Shown here piece by piece: positions 44,081-51,803 of a stretch of 64,000 nt of DNA (positions are counted from its first letter, which is position 1; each line of letters begins with the position of its first letter). The stretch is from positions 29,183 through 93,182 of IMG/VR virus record IMGVR_UViG_3300033148_007360; one strand, written 5' to 3'. The stretch comes from a virus. Below the pieces are notes generated by a model, which did not search any database, was not told where the DNA came from, and saw only the letters and a program-made list of their open reading frames with translations. The position numbers were made by a program, and so were the translations under genes.

Positions 44081-44132
44081 AAAATCAGTGTGGGGGGTGA
44101 GAGGAGAGGGGTAAGGGCAACACCCCCCACAC
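44081..44132 (-). terminator. Terminator-like hairpin after the major capsid gene
   Basis: On the minus strand, GTGTGGGGGGTG (44132-44121) pairs perfectly with CACCCCCCACAC (44099-44088), a 12-bp GC-rich stem with a 21-nt loop, followed by TGATTTTTAC (44087-44078). It lies 36 bp after the capsid stop and 26 bp before the neck gene's GTG. A partial terminator here would let capsid protein be made in excess of neck and tail proteins. Confidence 0.75.
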
Positions 44133-44167
44133 TTCCGGGAATTCACCGTCCTTAGACGTTATTCAAC

Positions 44168-45595
44168 TTATGACCAGATTCCACCAGTTATGGAACCGGT
44201 GCAGTAGAAATCGCCATTGATGAGCTTCTTGGCACCGCTGGTAGCAATCGCCTTGTTGGCGGACAGGTCTTTATGGATGTAAGTCGGAATAGTGAACGCC
44301 GGAATGTAAGGCGCCCAGACATATCCCATATCGTACAAGGAATCGCCCTTATGCCCCATCACGTACTGAGTGGAAGTCATAAAGGTGTTCTTGTACACAG
44401 TCCACTGTCCGTCCAGATTCCCGAGCTTGTGAATGCCGCGACCAGGAGCTCTCCCAACCACGTTCGGATCCCGCTGGAACCGTCCGTTGGATGCCAGACT
44501 TTCAATCACAGCACACACATCGAGACCGGCGACTATCCAATTGCCGACACCCCTCTTGGTGGAGTTCAGAATAAGGTTGCTGGCTTCGATCAACTTGTCC
44601 ACGAAGGTGTTCTTGTACTGCTCCCAAACATCCGTAGATGTCTTCGTCCAAGCAGTCACGGAGTTACCGGCATTTGCGATTATCTCATTGATAATCATCT
44701 GATCAATAGCGAACTTGATCTCGTTGGTTGCAGCGGCCACCAGTTCAGTCTCGGCGGACACGCCGTGAGTGCGCTTCAAGTCCTGTTGCGCCCGAAGACC
44801 CCAGATGACATTCAGGATGAAATCCTCCGCCACGACCGGTATGGAACTCAGATTCATGTAAAGTTCGGGCAAGGTGTTATTCATTTCCTGGTTGAAATCG
44901 TAGCTCACGGTAACGGCTGCAGACGTGTTACCACTGAAGGTTACATCGTATTCGCCGGTGGTGTAATTTATCGTGTTGTTTCCGGCACCGACATCCCCTA
45001 TCAAGCTCCCGTTCCCGTCATCCGTGACGACAAGGGTTCCATCGGTGAACAGCATGCTGCCCGGAATAACAGGAGTCCAGGACAAGGTCCCGGTGTAGTT
45101 CGTAGTTCCAGATACTCCCACCGACTCGCTATCAATGTGCTTTGAGGGATAGTAGGGAGCATTCGTGGTAGCAGCTACCTGACCCTCGGTGGCCTGTCCT
45201 TTGGAGCTGCCAAAGAGAAACTCCAGAAAGAATATCAGCGAAGTGGGGCCGTCCATCGGTTGCACCGAGACAAGATCCTGAGCAATCAGCCCCGGAAAGA
45301 AAGCCCTGGCAATCCCAAAACTCCACTTCTCGAAATCGCCGATGTTCACCAGCTTGGTGCTCTCGTCCATAGTCTGGAAGTACTCGTACAGGTTCCTCAG
45401 CAGGACTACAGTCGAGTGCTTCACCCACTCATCCAGCTTATCCCATCCATCACTGTCAATGGTAAGTTCCTGGAGAGTTACGGCATCTTCTTTAGAGCGA
45501 CCCTCATAAAGACTCCGAGGGGGCCTCCTCATAAAGTCTTCAGCAAGAGTCACCAACTTGCTTTGATACTGTTGGTATTGTCTTTCCACATCCAT
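44168..45595 (-). CDS. Major capsid protein (gp23-like, HK97 fold)
   Basis: A 475-residue capsid protein. The marks of the T4 gp23 family are in the N-terminal third (FEKWSFGIARAFFPGLIAQD, LVSVQPMDGPTSLIFFLEFL), with LKRTHGVSAETELVAAATNE and the C-terminal NWIVAGLDVCAVIESL and AYIPAFTIPT-like YIPAFTIPTYIHK. Residues about 160-245 form an inserted beta domain (YTGTLSWTPVIPGSMLF, NTINYTTGEYDVTFSG). The N-terminal segment up to about 35 holds TLAED and LYEG, both compatible with (L/I)-x-E prohead protease cleavage. Downstream is a terminator hairpin; upstream the protease/scaffold gene. Confidence 0.93.
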   Translation of the reverse strand: MDVERQYQQYQSKLVTLAEDFMRRPPRSLYEGRSKEDAVTLQELTIDSDGWDKLDEWVKHSTVVLLRNLYEYFQTMDESTKLVNIGDFEKWSFGIARAFFPGLIAQDLVSVQPMDGPTSLIFFLEFLFGSSKGQATEGQVAATTNAPYYPSKHIDSESVGVSGTTNYTGTLSWTPVIPGSMLFTDGTLVVTDDGNGSLIGDVGAGNNTINYTTGEYDVTFSGNTSAAVTVSYDFNQEMNNTLPELYMNLSSIPVVAEDFILNVIWGLRAQQDLKRTHGVSAETELVAAATNEIKFAIDQMIINEIIANAGNSVTAWTKTSTDVWEQYKNTFVDKLIEASNLILNSTKRGVGNWIVAGLDVCAVIESLASNGRFQRDPNVVGRAPGRGIHKLGNLDGQWTVYKNTFMTSTQYVMGHKGDSLYDMGYVWAPYIPAFTIPTYIHKDLSANKAIATSGAKKLINGDFYCTGSITGGIWS

Positions 45596-45608
45596 TGTTT
45601 CTTCTCCT

Positions 45609-46292
45609 TTAACCGTTCACACGCCTGATCAGCGCATTGGTACGAGTTGTTTTCACCTCTTCACGGATTCTCCTGCTCTTACCTTCCCCGCCTCCGAGAT
45701 CGCTGTCTTCATCCGGGAGGGGATCAATCCGGGGAATTCCATCGCTGATAACAGAGCGGAGAGATTCCACTTTCATTTTCGCCTCTTCCACCGTCTGTAC
45801 ACCCTTGAACAGGGGCAAGACGGCTTTCAACTTTTCCTCACCGAGGCCGCCGAGTTCCCTCTCTAGATAATCAACCACGCTCGCCTTCCGAGCCTCTTCA
45901 CTTTCAGCCTTCAGGCTATCACGCTCTTTCTTGATAGACTCAAGTTCCGCCTTTTGCTCTTTCAGCATGGCAAGGGACTCTTCAAGAAGGTCTTCAGCCG
46001 CATCGTACCGCACCTTGAGATTCTCGTATTTCTTTTGAAGGTCGGACTTTTCCCTTTCTCCCTCGGTGCGGAGTTTGCTGAGTTCACTTTTAACAAGCGC
46101 CTTCTCCTGCTGCTCCTCTTTGATTCTGTCCACAGACGCCTGGAGAAGTGAACGGCTGGCCTCCAACTCGGCTTTCAGCCTCTCCACCTCTTCCTCCAAG
46201 TTCTCACGTTTGGATCTTTCGCGGGTTAGTTCCTCTTGAACACGAGTGTGGTCTTCAAGAGACACCACGCTTCTTTGATCTTCAACACCCAT
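45609..46292 (-). CDS. Nested scaffolding protein, internal start within the protease gene
   Basis: Within the protease-scaffold frame, ATG at 46292 is preceded by AAGGAGAAGCATAAA, a good RBS, and begins MGVEDQRSVVSLEDHTRV. It would give a 227-residue scaffold without the protease domain. Lambda C/Nu3 uses the same arrangement, which makes many scaffold copies per protease. Seen directly: RBS and start codon. Inferred: that it is used. Confidence 0.65.
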   Translation of the reverse strand: MGVEDQRSVVSLEDHTRVQEELTRERSKRENLEEEVERLKAELEASRSLLQASVDRIKEEQQEKALVKSELSKLRTEGEREKSDLQKKYENLKVRYDAAEDLLEESLAMLKEQKAELESIKKERDSLKAESEEARKASVVDYLERELGGLGEEKLKAVLPLFKGVQTVEEAKMKVESLRSVISDGIPRIDPLPDEDSDLGGGEGKSRRIREEVKTTRTNALIRRVNG

Positions 46293-47024
46293 TTTATGCT
46301 TCTCCTTTTTCTCCTGCTCCGGCTTCCCACCCTGATTGACATGTTCAATAACTTGACTCGCGGGTGTTCCGCCATGTACTCGTTTTATACCACATCCACC
46401 CTCGCCCAAAGACTCCAGTAAATCTTGACATCTATTACACGTCTTGACATCTTGCGAAGCCTCGGCCAAGTGGCGGACGACCTCTATAGCACGGCTCTTA
46501 TTCTCAACAGCAACAACTTCGGGAAGAGCATCCTCTACACTGGGCACAAGAACAAAATCCCATCCCTCTGGATAATAATCCTCCTGCACATATTCGTAAC
46601 CGTCTTTAGTATCAACCGATCCCGACCCACGGGAACTGACCCCCATCTTCACGTCGGCCTCAAGAAGCGTTTTTAGAATCCGGCCCGACGGAGTTTCAAG
46701 AACATCAATAACACCCCTGACCGCCTTCCCATCAAGCCAAACGTCACGCACGATATGGGAAGCGTTCTTCGGATCCACCTCCAACCTGTCGCCAGGATGC
46801 CCGAGTTCCCCTAAAATAACCCCCCGCTTCAAATTCTGAGCAAACTCCGAATCCTCTTTGAGCAAATTCTCCCAAACCGATATAGGATATATCCTCTTGT
46901 TCCGGTTCGGAGTATCCGCCATCTGGATAGTCCCCTCCATTCGGAGAAGGATACCCTTCGGGAGTTCACCCTTTACAACATGAGCATCCTCCAAGAGAAA
47001 TTCCGATGTTATTGGTCGAGTCAT
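45609..47024 (-). CDS. Prohead protease fused to scaffolding protein
   Basis: A 471-residue protein. Residues 1-185 are a T4 gp21-type (peptidase family S77) protease: GVILGELGHPGD with His76, and VKMGVSSRGSGSV with the catalytic Ser130 or Ser131. The rest (about 245-420) is a long charged coiled coil like gp22-type scaffolds, followed by a short LGGLGEEKLKAVLPLF helix and a basic C-terminus (RIREEVKTTRTNALIRRVNG), the part that in other phages contacts the capsid shell. The N-terminus EFLLEDAH contains a likely self-cleavage site. In T4 protease and scaffold are separate genes; here they are one frame with an internal start at 46292. Confidence 0.88.
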   Translation of the reverse strand: MTRPITSEFLLEDAHVVKGELPKGILLRMEGTIQMADTPNRNKRIYPISVWENLLKEDSEFAQNLKRGVILGELGHPGDRLEVDPKNASHIVRDVWLDGKAVRGVIDVLETPSGRILKTLLEADVKMGVSSRGSGSVDTKDGYEYVQEDYYPEGWDFVLVPSVEDALPEVVAVENKSRAIEVVRHLAEASQDVKTCNRCQDLLESLGEGGCGIKRVHGGTPASQVIEHVNQGGKPEQEKKEKHKMGVEDQRSVVSLEDHTRVQEELTRERSKRENLEEEVERLKAELEASRSLLQASVDRIKEEQQEKALVKSELSKLRTEGEREKSDLQKKYENLKVRYDAAEDLLEESLAMLKEQKAELESIKKERDSLKAESEEARKASVVDYLERELGGLGEEKLKAVLPLFKGVQTVEEAKMKVESLRSVISDGIPRIDPLPDEDSDLGGGEGKSRRIREEVKTTRTNALIRRVNG

Positions 47025-47060
47025 GGCTCACTCCTTCATGATTACGAACAAAATGCGAAC

Positions 47061-47171
47061 TTGCCCCCAGAAAGCCCATATTTCAATTCTAAGGCGTTTT
47101 TATTTTTTCCTAAGGGGTAACCTCTCGCGGAAAGAAAAAACGTCACACAATCGAAATGTGTAGCTTACAGG
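47061..47171. repeat. Interspersed inverted-repeat element, copy at 47.1 kb
   Basis: The left arm (47061-47108) is identical over 48 bp, in opposite orientation, to 7574-7621. The right arm (about 47129-47171) is the inverted, slightly diverged copy ending in GAAATGTGTAGCTTACAG, and it overlaps the stop codon of the upstream gene. The centre holds AAGGGGTAACCTCT. It fills the gap between that gene and the protease-scaffold gene. Confidence 0.85.
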
Positions 47172-47530
47172 AGCATCCACTTCTTATCCTTGATACTTCC
47201 CTGTTGCTCCGCCCCTGCAGGTATGTAGACTGCCCCAGTTTTCTTATTCAAGTAAACTTTGCCGAAATTGTAAACGGTTCTGGCAACCCGTCTTCCATCA
47301 TCCCCCAACCACCTGACTAAAAGAGATTCAAGTTGAGATAGACCGCATTCTATTTTCGGACGATTGGCAACTTTCGAGAACTCAATCGTATACAACCCTT
47401 CATACTTTTCGGAATGCATCGCCAGCGGTCCGTAACGTATAACCTCCGCCCGGAGAACCTCGGTGATTCTTACCACGTCTTCGGGAGTTCCCCCCAGAAC
47501 TACTTGCTGCTTATCAGCACCATCGGACAT
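47165..47530 (-). CDS. Hypothetical protein
   Basis: A 121-residue protein upstream of the prohead protease, separated from it by a repeat element. It has a helix (VRITEVLRAEVIRYGPLAM), strands (YEGLYTIEFSKVANRPKIEC), a helix with LESLLVRWLGDDGRR and a hairpin VYLNKKTGAVYIPAGA. It is an alpha/beta fold that I do not recognise. The start overlaps the previous small gene by 31 nt, which suggests coupling. Location suggests a head-assembly accessory. Confidence 0.6.
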   Translation of the reverse strand: MSDGADKQQVVLGGTPEDVVRITEVLRAEVIRYGPLAMHSEKYEGLYTIEFSKVANRPKIECGLSQLESLLVRWLGDDGRRVARTVYNFGKVYLNKKTGAVYIPAGAEQQGSIKDKKWMLL

Positions 47531-47655
47531 CTTTTCTGTCGCTTCAGTTGACGAATATATTTGAGAGCGTCAAACATACGAAGGTCGGACAGTCTTTTCC
47601 CGCCCACATGAATGGAATCTCGAAACACCATGCAGTGAACAAGGAGAGGATTCAT
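47500..47655 (-). CDS. Small basic hypothetical protein
   Basis: A 51-residue basic protein, MNPLLVHCMVFRDSIHVGGK with a helical KYIRQLKRQKRC stretch. The ATG at 47655 overlaps the glycosyltransferase stop (ATGA), the usual coupling in this genome, so I reject the longer frame reaching 47799. Function unknown. Confidence 0.55.
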   Translation of the reverse strand: MNPLLVHCMVFRDSIHVGGKRLSDLRMFDALKYIRQLKRQKRCPMVLISSK

Positions 47656-50018
47656 CCGCGCTTGCTCCGGGTATCGTTTCTCCGCCACTTCGGAATCCCT
47701 ACGTACAAGAACGGCCTTTCGAGCGGTTTCAACGTGGACAGCGCAGACAGGGCCTCTTGTACAGTCGCATCGTGTTGTGTCTTCGTACCGATTTCCCACG
47801 TTTTTATCAATCTCCTGTGATACGCATGAGCCAGAGATGTGACCGCCTGATAAAAAGCAGGTTGTAACTCCACGGCCTTCTCCAAATCCATAATACCTTC
47901 GAGTTCTTCCCCGTCGTTAATCCGTTGTAAACCCCTGTTGAACCAAAGTTGTGCATCGTTCGGGTTTTTTCTTAAAGACTTGTCGTTGATTTCCATGTAT
48001 CGGTCGAGCTTCGCCTGTATCACTTCGGGCGGCTTCAAATACCCCGCATGCTGGATTGCAATAGCGTAAGGCGGATTAGTAAGAACAAGATTGTGCTCCT
48101 GTATCGAATCGGCAACCGTCTCGTGAACCGGTCGGTTGTAACGAATTTTACCCTTGTTCTTTTGAAGATTGAACAACCGGACGTTCTCCTGAAGGGTAGG
48201 TTCGTGATCTACGTGGTGATTGGCTATCTGCACTAGGTAAGCATCCGAGTCACCCGTATTTATAGTCCTGTAAACACCTACCCAATGAACAGGTTCAATC
48301 CACTCGTCAACATCCAGTTGCAAAACCCAATCCGTCTTCATCCTATCGAGCGCCACGTTTCTTGCTTCGGAGAGATCCCCGCTCCAGCCGCGAATCTGGT
48401 AGACATCATCCGTGAATCTCTTCGCAATCTCAACCGACCTGTCCGTGGAACCAGTATCCACTACAACAATCTGATTGGCTCGATTCTGAATGCGGAGGAA
48501 GAACTCCTCCAGTTCCGCCTCTTCGTTCTTCATCACCACAAGAATGCCGAGCGTCGCGGAGGACGGGAACTTGGCAAGACTTACATTCTTGGCCACAAGA
48601 TGACTGTAATTACCGGCTCCGATAAGAAGAAATTGCTTGTCCGTATCTATATTCTCGTAGAATTCGTACTTCCGTTCCCTAAGTTCCCTGCGGTAATAGC
48701 CGTAGTGCAATACACGAAAGGGAACTTCAACGATATTCGCAGGGGGAAAAGCCGGAATATTACCACAATGCAACCCCTGTTTATTCCCAAGAACAATCTC
48801 TTGGTTGGGTTCGACTTTGAACATCCTCGGGCCGTGCATTCTCCCGAAAACACCGTCCGTCCTGTGATACTCGCAGTCATCATCCCAGAATGTATAGAAC
48901 GAAAAGTCGTAAGCCTTGACATGCGGGTCTTCTGGAGACATCAGCGCTTCGGCGTCCCCCCTGGTCATCTCGAACACTTCATCGCCGTCAATAGAAATCG
49001 CCCAGTCCGGGTTACGCCCGAAAGCCATCTCCATCGCACGATTCCTGTCTCTCCTCTCGTTGAACGGCTCGCTACCGTCCAATCTCCTGTAAGCTACAAC
49101 AGCGGGATGATTCTCACATATCTCGCCGGTACGGTCGGTACTGGCATCATCAAGAACTACTATCTCATCCGCGAATCCCGCAGTTGCGTCCAAACTCTTT
49201 TTTATAGTATCCTCGCAGTCTTTAACTCGATAAAAAGCCACGAGTTTCTTGGGCCTGTCGAGTCCCCGCCTGTCCCGCCACTTTTCAAGAAACTTCGACC
49301 TGTTGGCGACACCGTGTCGGAGTTCCGGGAATCTCGCTATCGTCCTCCCCGAATGGTGATACACAAACGTATCACGAGCGATAACAGCTTTGTACCCGGC
49401 ATCCTGAAGCCTTAGAACTATGTCGTTATCGTCAAACCCGCCGGGGGAGAATAATTCGTCCAGATGACCCACAGTATCGAGCGCCGACATCCGCAGCATC
49501 ATGCAAAATCCCGAAAGGAAAAAGGTAAGATCCCGTACTCCATTAAACTGTTCTTGAATAGCCTCGGCATGCTTGAGATAATTTGCGGGAGTAATCTCCC
49601 CCGTATCCGCTACAATCCTCTGAGGTCCACCGACAGCATTCGAACACGGCCCGACAGCTCCAACCGGATAAAGAATCGGGTGATCTTCTTCAAAAACATC
49701 CCTCATCCGGGCCAGAGCACCCTCCGGCACAAGGGTGTCATCGTTCAAAAATACAACGTAGTCGCCGTCCGCGTGCTCAAGCCCCCTGTTTATCCCCTTG
49801 ACCCATCCTAAATTTTCGCCGGAGTGGATCGGCTCCAAACTGCTGTACCGCTCAGCCAGATTCTCCAGAAACCCCTCGGTGCCGTCAGTGGAGCCGTTGT
49901 TAACTACTATAACTTCGTATTCGCTCGACTTCTCCCAGTCCGACCTGAAAGATTCAAGACATTCAACGAGATACCTTAAATTATTCCACGTAGGTATAAT
50001 TACAGAAATCTTTGACAT
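47652..50018 (-). CDS. Triple GT-A glycosyltransferase (family 2) with TPR-like C-terminus
   Basis: A 788-residue protein with three consecutive nucleotide-sugar transferase modules. Module 1 (1-250): SVIIPTWNN, NNGSTDGTEGF, FLNDDTLVPEG (DxD-like) and GGFDDNDIVLRLQDAGY. Module 2 (257-460): FYRVKDCEDTIKKSLDATAG, LDDASTDRTGE, SIDGDEVFEM. Module 3 (489-680): ILVVMKNEEAELEEFFLRIQ, VDTGSTDRSVE, LQLDVDEWIEP. A TPR-like helical tail (682-740; DAQLWFNRGLQRINDGEELE) follows. The modules keep acidic sugar-nucleotide/metal-binding residues. Modules 2 and 3 resemble the single-domain enzymes with a TPR tail often seen in bacterial glycan clusters. The gene sits among capsid genes, so the acceptor may be a virion protein, modified DNA bases or a host glycan; the sequence does not decide. 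ATG at 50018 after GGAGAGGGG. Confidence 0.88.
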   Translation of the reverse strand: MSKISVIIPTWNNLRYLVECLESFRSDWEKSSEYEVIVVNNGSTDGTEGFLENLAERYSSLEPIHSGENLGWVKGINRGLEHADGDYVVFLNDDTLVPEGALARMRDVFEEDHPILYPVGAVGPCSNAVGGPQRIVADTGEITPANYLKHAEAIQEQFNGVRDLTFFLSGFCMMLRMSALDTVGHLDELFSPGGFDDNDIVLRLQDAGYKAVIARDTFVYHHSGRTIARFPELRHGVANRSKFLEKWRDRRGLDRPKKLVAFYRVKDCEDTIKKSLDATAGFADEIVVLDDASTDRTGEICENHPAVVAYRRLDGSEPFNERRDRNRAMEMAFGRNPDWAISIDGDEVFEMTRGDAEALMSPEDPHVKAYDFSFYTFWDDDCEYHRTDGVFGRMHGPRMFKVEPNQEIVLGNKQGLHCGNIPAFPPANIVEVPFRVLHYGYYRRELRERKYEFYENIDTDKQFLLIGAGNYSHLVAKNVSLAKFPSSATLGILVVMKNEEAELEEFFLRIQNRANQIVVVDTGSTDRSVEIAKRFTDDVYQIRGWSGDLSEARNVALDRMKTDWVLQLDVDEWIEPVHWVGVYRTINTGDSDAYLVQIANHHVDHEPTLQENVRLFNLQKNKGKIRYNRPVHETVADSIQEHNLVLTNPPYAIAIQHAGYLKPPEVIQAKLDRYMEINDKSLRKNPNDAQLWFNRGLQRINDGEELEGIMDLEKAVELQPAFYQAVTSLAHAYHRRLIKTWEIGTKTQHDATVQEALSALSTLKPLERPFLYVGIPKWRRNDTRSKRG

Positions 50019-50053
50019 TTTTCCCCTCTCCTCCTCTCGACTCGATACGTTTA

Positions 50054-50431
50054 TTAAACTGATGAAGGCGTATGGCTAACTGCAACCGCCTTCACCAAAA
50101 AACCGCCATTCCCACAAGCTTCAACTGTACCGGGATTCTCTATTTCAAACCTAATATACATCCCTGTCGGATCCACCCTGTAAGTTCGCCGGACTTCGTT
50201 CCCTGCGGAAAGTGTCAAAGTGAATGTGTCAAACGGTATCGTATCGAATTGAACTCCATCCAAAGATGCATACATGTTTATCTTGACACCGGCATTCGCA
50301 GTACCGGCATAGTCAATATAACCCTGTACATCAAGGGTGTAAAGACCTTCGATATAAGCGTCTTTGGTGGAATCGGTTTGCTTCTTTTCCCCCGCTGTAA
50401 GGGATGAACCTGAAAGTAATGTTGTCACCAT
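50054..50431 (-). CDS. Probable small virion protein (decoration-like)
   Basis: A 125-residue all-beta protein: MVTTLLSGSSLTAGEKKQTD, YIEGLYTLDVQGYIDYAGTA, GVKINMYASLDGVQFDTIPF, RRTYRVDPTGMYIRFEIEN. This jelly-roll-like pattern is common in small phage structural proteins near capsid genes that bind the outside of heads or tails. The ATG at 50431 is chosen for its AGGAG; a TTG two codons earlier has none. Confidence 0.6.
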   Translation of the reverse strand: MVTTLLSGSSLTAGEKKQTDSTKDAYIEGLYTLDVQGYIDYAGTANAGVKINMYASLDGVQFDTIPFDTFTLTLSAGNEVRRTYRVDPTGMYIRFEIENPGTVEACGNGGFLVKAVAVSHTPSSV

Positions 50432-50468
50432 CTTCAAAATCTCCTGATTGAAATTCTACTGAACACGG

Positions 50469-51200
50469 TTACATGTTCCTTGCATTCCCCAGCGCATCAC
50501 CGTAAGCACGAGCAAGAGGGAGAAGTTCATTCATTGGAAGATCAATTTTGATGCCCCTCATAGTCATGGAGGGGTCAATCAGATTCGCAGACAGCCACCT
50601 GTGATGACCGTCTATAATAAACCCGTCCTCAGACGCAACCATGTATGACCCCTGAAGGAACTTCTTTGTAGCCTCTACACCGTTCTTCGCAGTCGAAGTA
50701 ATGGACTTATCAAAATAAATCTGGCGCTGGATAGGTTTCAAATTCGACGCCCTCTCCGAAAGGTTCGAAACCGATACGACATCATCCGGTTTTGAGCCGT
50801 CTCTCAAACCGTTCTCCAGAAAGAATTCCGCCTCCTCACCGGACAGACCCTCGGGAAACGGATCGGCTGGACTTGTTCCCGGAGCAAACGGTTCCCTGAC
50901 ATCCACATACCCTTCTTTCAATCGCCGCTGCAAGTCCTTAACCTGCCCTGGAGTAATCACCGGCATATCCCTTCGCCTGGTCTTCCCAAGAGAAGCCAAT
51001 ACCTGAACACGGAGGTAGTTCTTGTCGAAATTCGGGATAGCCTCATCCAGCGACTTGCCCTGATACTTGCGGAATAGTTCGTCCGCAAACTCTCTCGCTT
51101 CCGCCAATGGCGTTGAGTCAATCTCCATAGTACCGGCGGCTTGCCCACCGCCAGCCCCCTCTTCAAACAAGAACCGCCTTATGAGTTCTTTAGCATTCAT
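50469..51200 (-). CDS. ParB/sulfiredoxin-like domain protein with leader motif
   Basis: A 243-residue protein. The N-terminus MNAKELIRRFLFEEGAGGG fits the leader shared by many proteins encoded between here and 62 kb, with FLFEE as a possible protease site. The C-terminal third carries DGFIIDGHHRWLSANL, the ParB/sulfiredoxin-type D-G-x-H-R-x pattern, preceded by an LKPIQRQIYFDKS segment. In phages such domains bind or cut nucleic acid or bind nucleotides. The start at 51200 follows AGGGG. The leader suggests entry into the prohead, but this is inference. Confidence 0.65.
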   Translation of the reverse strand: MNAKELIRRFLFEEGAGGGQAAGTMEIDSTPLAEAREFADELFRKYQGKSLDEAIPNFDKNYLRVQVLASLGKTRRRDMPVITPGQVKDLQRRLKEGYVDVREPFAPGTSPADPFPEGLSGEEAEFFLENGLRDGSKPDDVVSVSNLSERASNLKPIQRQIYFDKSITSTAKNGVEATKKFLQGSYMVASEDGFIIDGHHRWLSANLIDPSMTMRGIKIDLPMNELLPLARAYGDALGNARNM

Positions 51201-51215
51201 CAGACAAACCCCTAA

Positions 51216-51434
51216 TCAGATTACCGACAGGTCTTCTCCGTCCAGATAGCGAGTTATCATTTCTCTTGCATCCACTTTATCCTTCCTCCTTTTGATTTTC
51301 CCTGGGCCGTAGGTTCTCTGGCGAGATTTCCTTGAACGCTCCCGTCCACCCTTGCGGGTTCCGATAGTGGTTGCTGGCTTTCGGCCCAGCCGCCCGAAAC
51401 TTTCATCATGAGAATGTTTCACCATCTTATCCAC
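51216..51434 (-). CDS. Small highly basic protein ending in a leader-like peptide
   Basis: A 72-residue frame with a GTG start at 51434 (ATG at 51425 possible). The middle is strongly basic (RKGGRERSRKSRQRTYGPGK, IKRRKDK), as in DNA- or RNA-binding peptides. The last 19 residues, MDAREMITRYLDGEDLSVI if started at the GTG at 51275, match the shared leader, and that GTG has its own AAGGAGG nine nt upstream. So either a basic protein carries the motif at its end, or a separate 19-residue peptide (51216-51275) is made from an internal start. Confidence 0.5.
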   Translation of the reverse strand: MDKMVKHSHDESFGRLGRKPATTIGTRKGGRERSRKSRQRTYGPGKIKRRKDKVDAREMITRYLDGEDLSVI

Positions 51435-51446
51435 CGCACGCCCGGC

Positions 51447-51803
51447 TTACGCATCTTGCTTATTGTCTTCATGCCTTTTCCCAACTTCCTCTTCACCCTC
51501 GTACAAAACAGGAATACCCAGCCTCTTGGCCTCCTCTATTTCAGCTTTCGTTCCCTTGCTCCCCTCCCAACCCCGAAGAACATAAACATGGTCTGACCGC
51601 CTGAGCCATTCCATGCTGATACTTTGATACCGCTCCACCGGCATCTCACCAAACAAGCCATAAAGAAAATCAAGAAAGGGACAAAAAGGAGCATACCCAG
51701 CTCGCATCCACCTCACGGAAGCAGCTATCCCGCGCCGCACGTTTTTCAAGAAATCCACTACATTGTCTGCCGAATACGGCCCGGCGATATAAACAGTCTT
51801 CAT
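51447..51803 (-). CDS. Nucleoside 2-deoxyribosyltransferase-like (DUF4406-type) protein
   Basis: A 118-residue protein of the nucleoside deoxyribosyltransferase/DUF4406 fold: MKTVYIAGPYSADN at the start, a helix RRGIAASVRWMRAGYAPFCP, then WLRRSDHVYVLRGWEGSKG and TKAEIEEAKRLGIPVLY. The conserved Y-I-A-G-P and S-K-G-T-x-x-E motifs are present. Family members cleave or exchange N-glycosidic bonds of nucleotides, and phage copies are often thought to act in nucleotide salvage. The ATG at 51803 overlaps the upstream stop (ATGA) with GGAGGGGGAGG before it. Confidence 0.78.
   Translation of the reverse strand: MKTVYIAGPYSADNVVDFLKNVRRGIAASVRWMRAGYAPFCPFLDFLYGLFGEMPVERYQSISMEWLRRSDHVYVLRGWEGSKGTKAEIEEAKRLGIPVLYEGEEEVGKRHEDNKQDA

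Noticed and set aside
44273-45145. A 290-residue open frame on the plus strand
   Set aside because: Antisense to the major capsid gene, which has clear gp23-type motifs.
47061-47171. Insertion sequence
   Set aside because: The element is only about 110 bp, encodes no transposase and no target duplication is visible; called an inverted-repeat element instead.
47656-47799. Extended start for the small gene ending at 47500
   Set aside because: It would overlap the glycosyltransferase by about 150 nt; the ATGA overlap at 47652-47655 is the usual arrangement.
48285-49415. A 376-residue open frame on the plus strand
   Set aside because: It is the antisense shadow of the glycosyltransferase gene; no RBS, no recognisable motif, and the minus-strand frame has three conserved domains.
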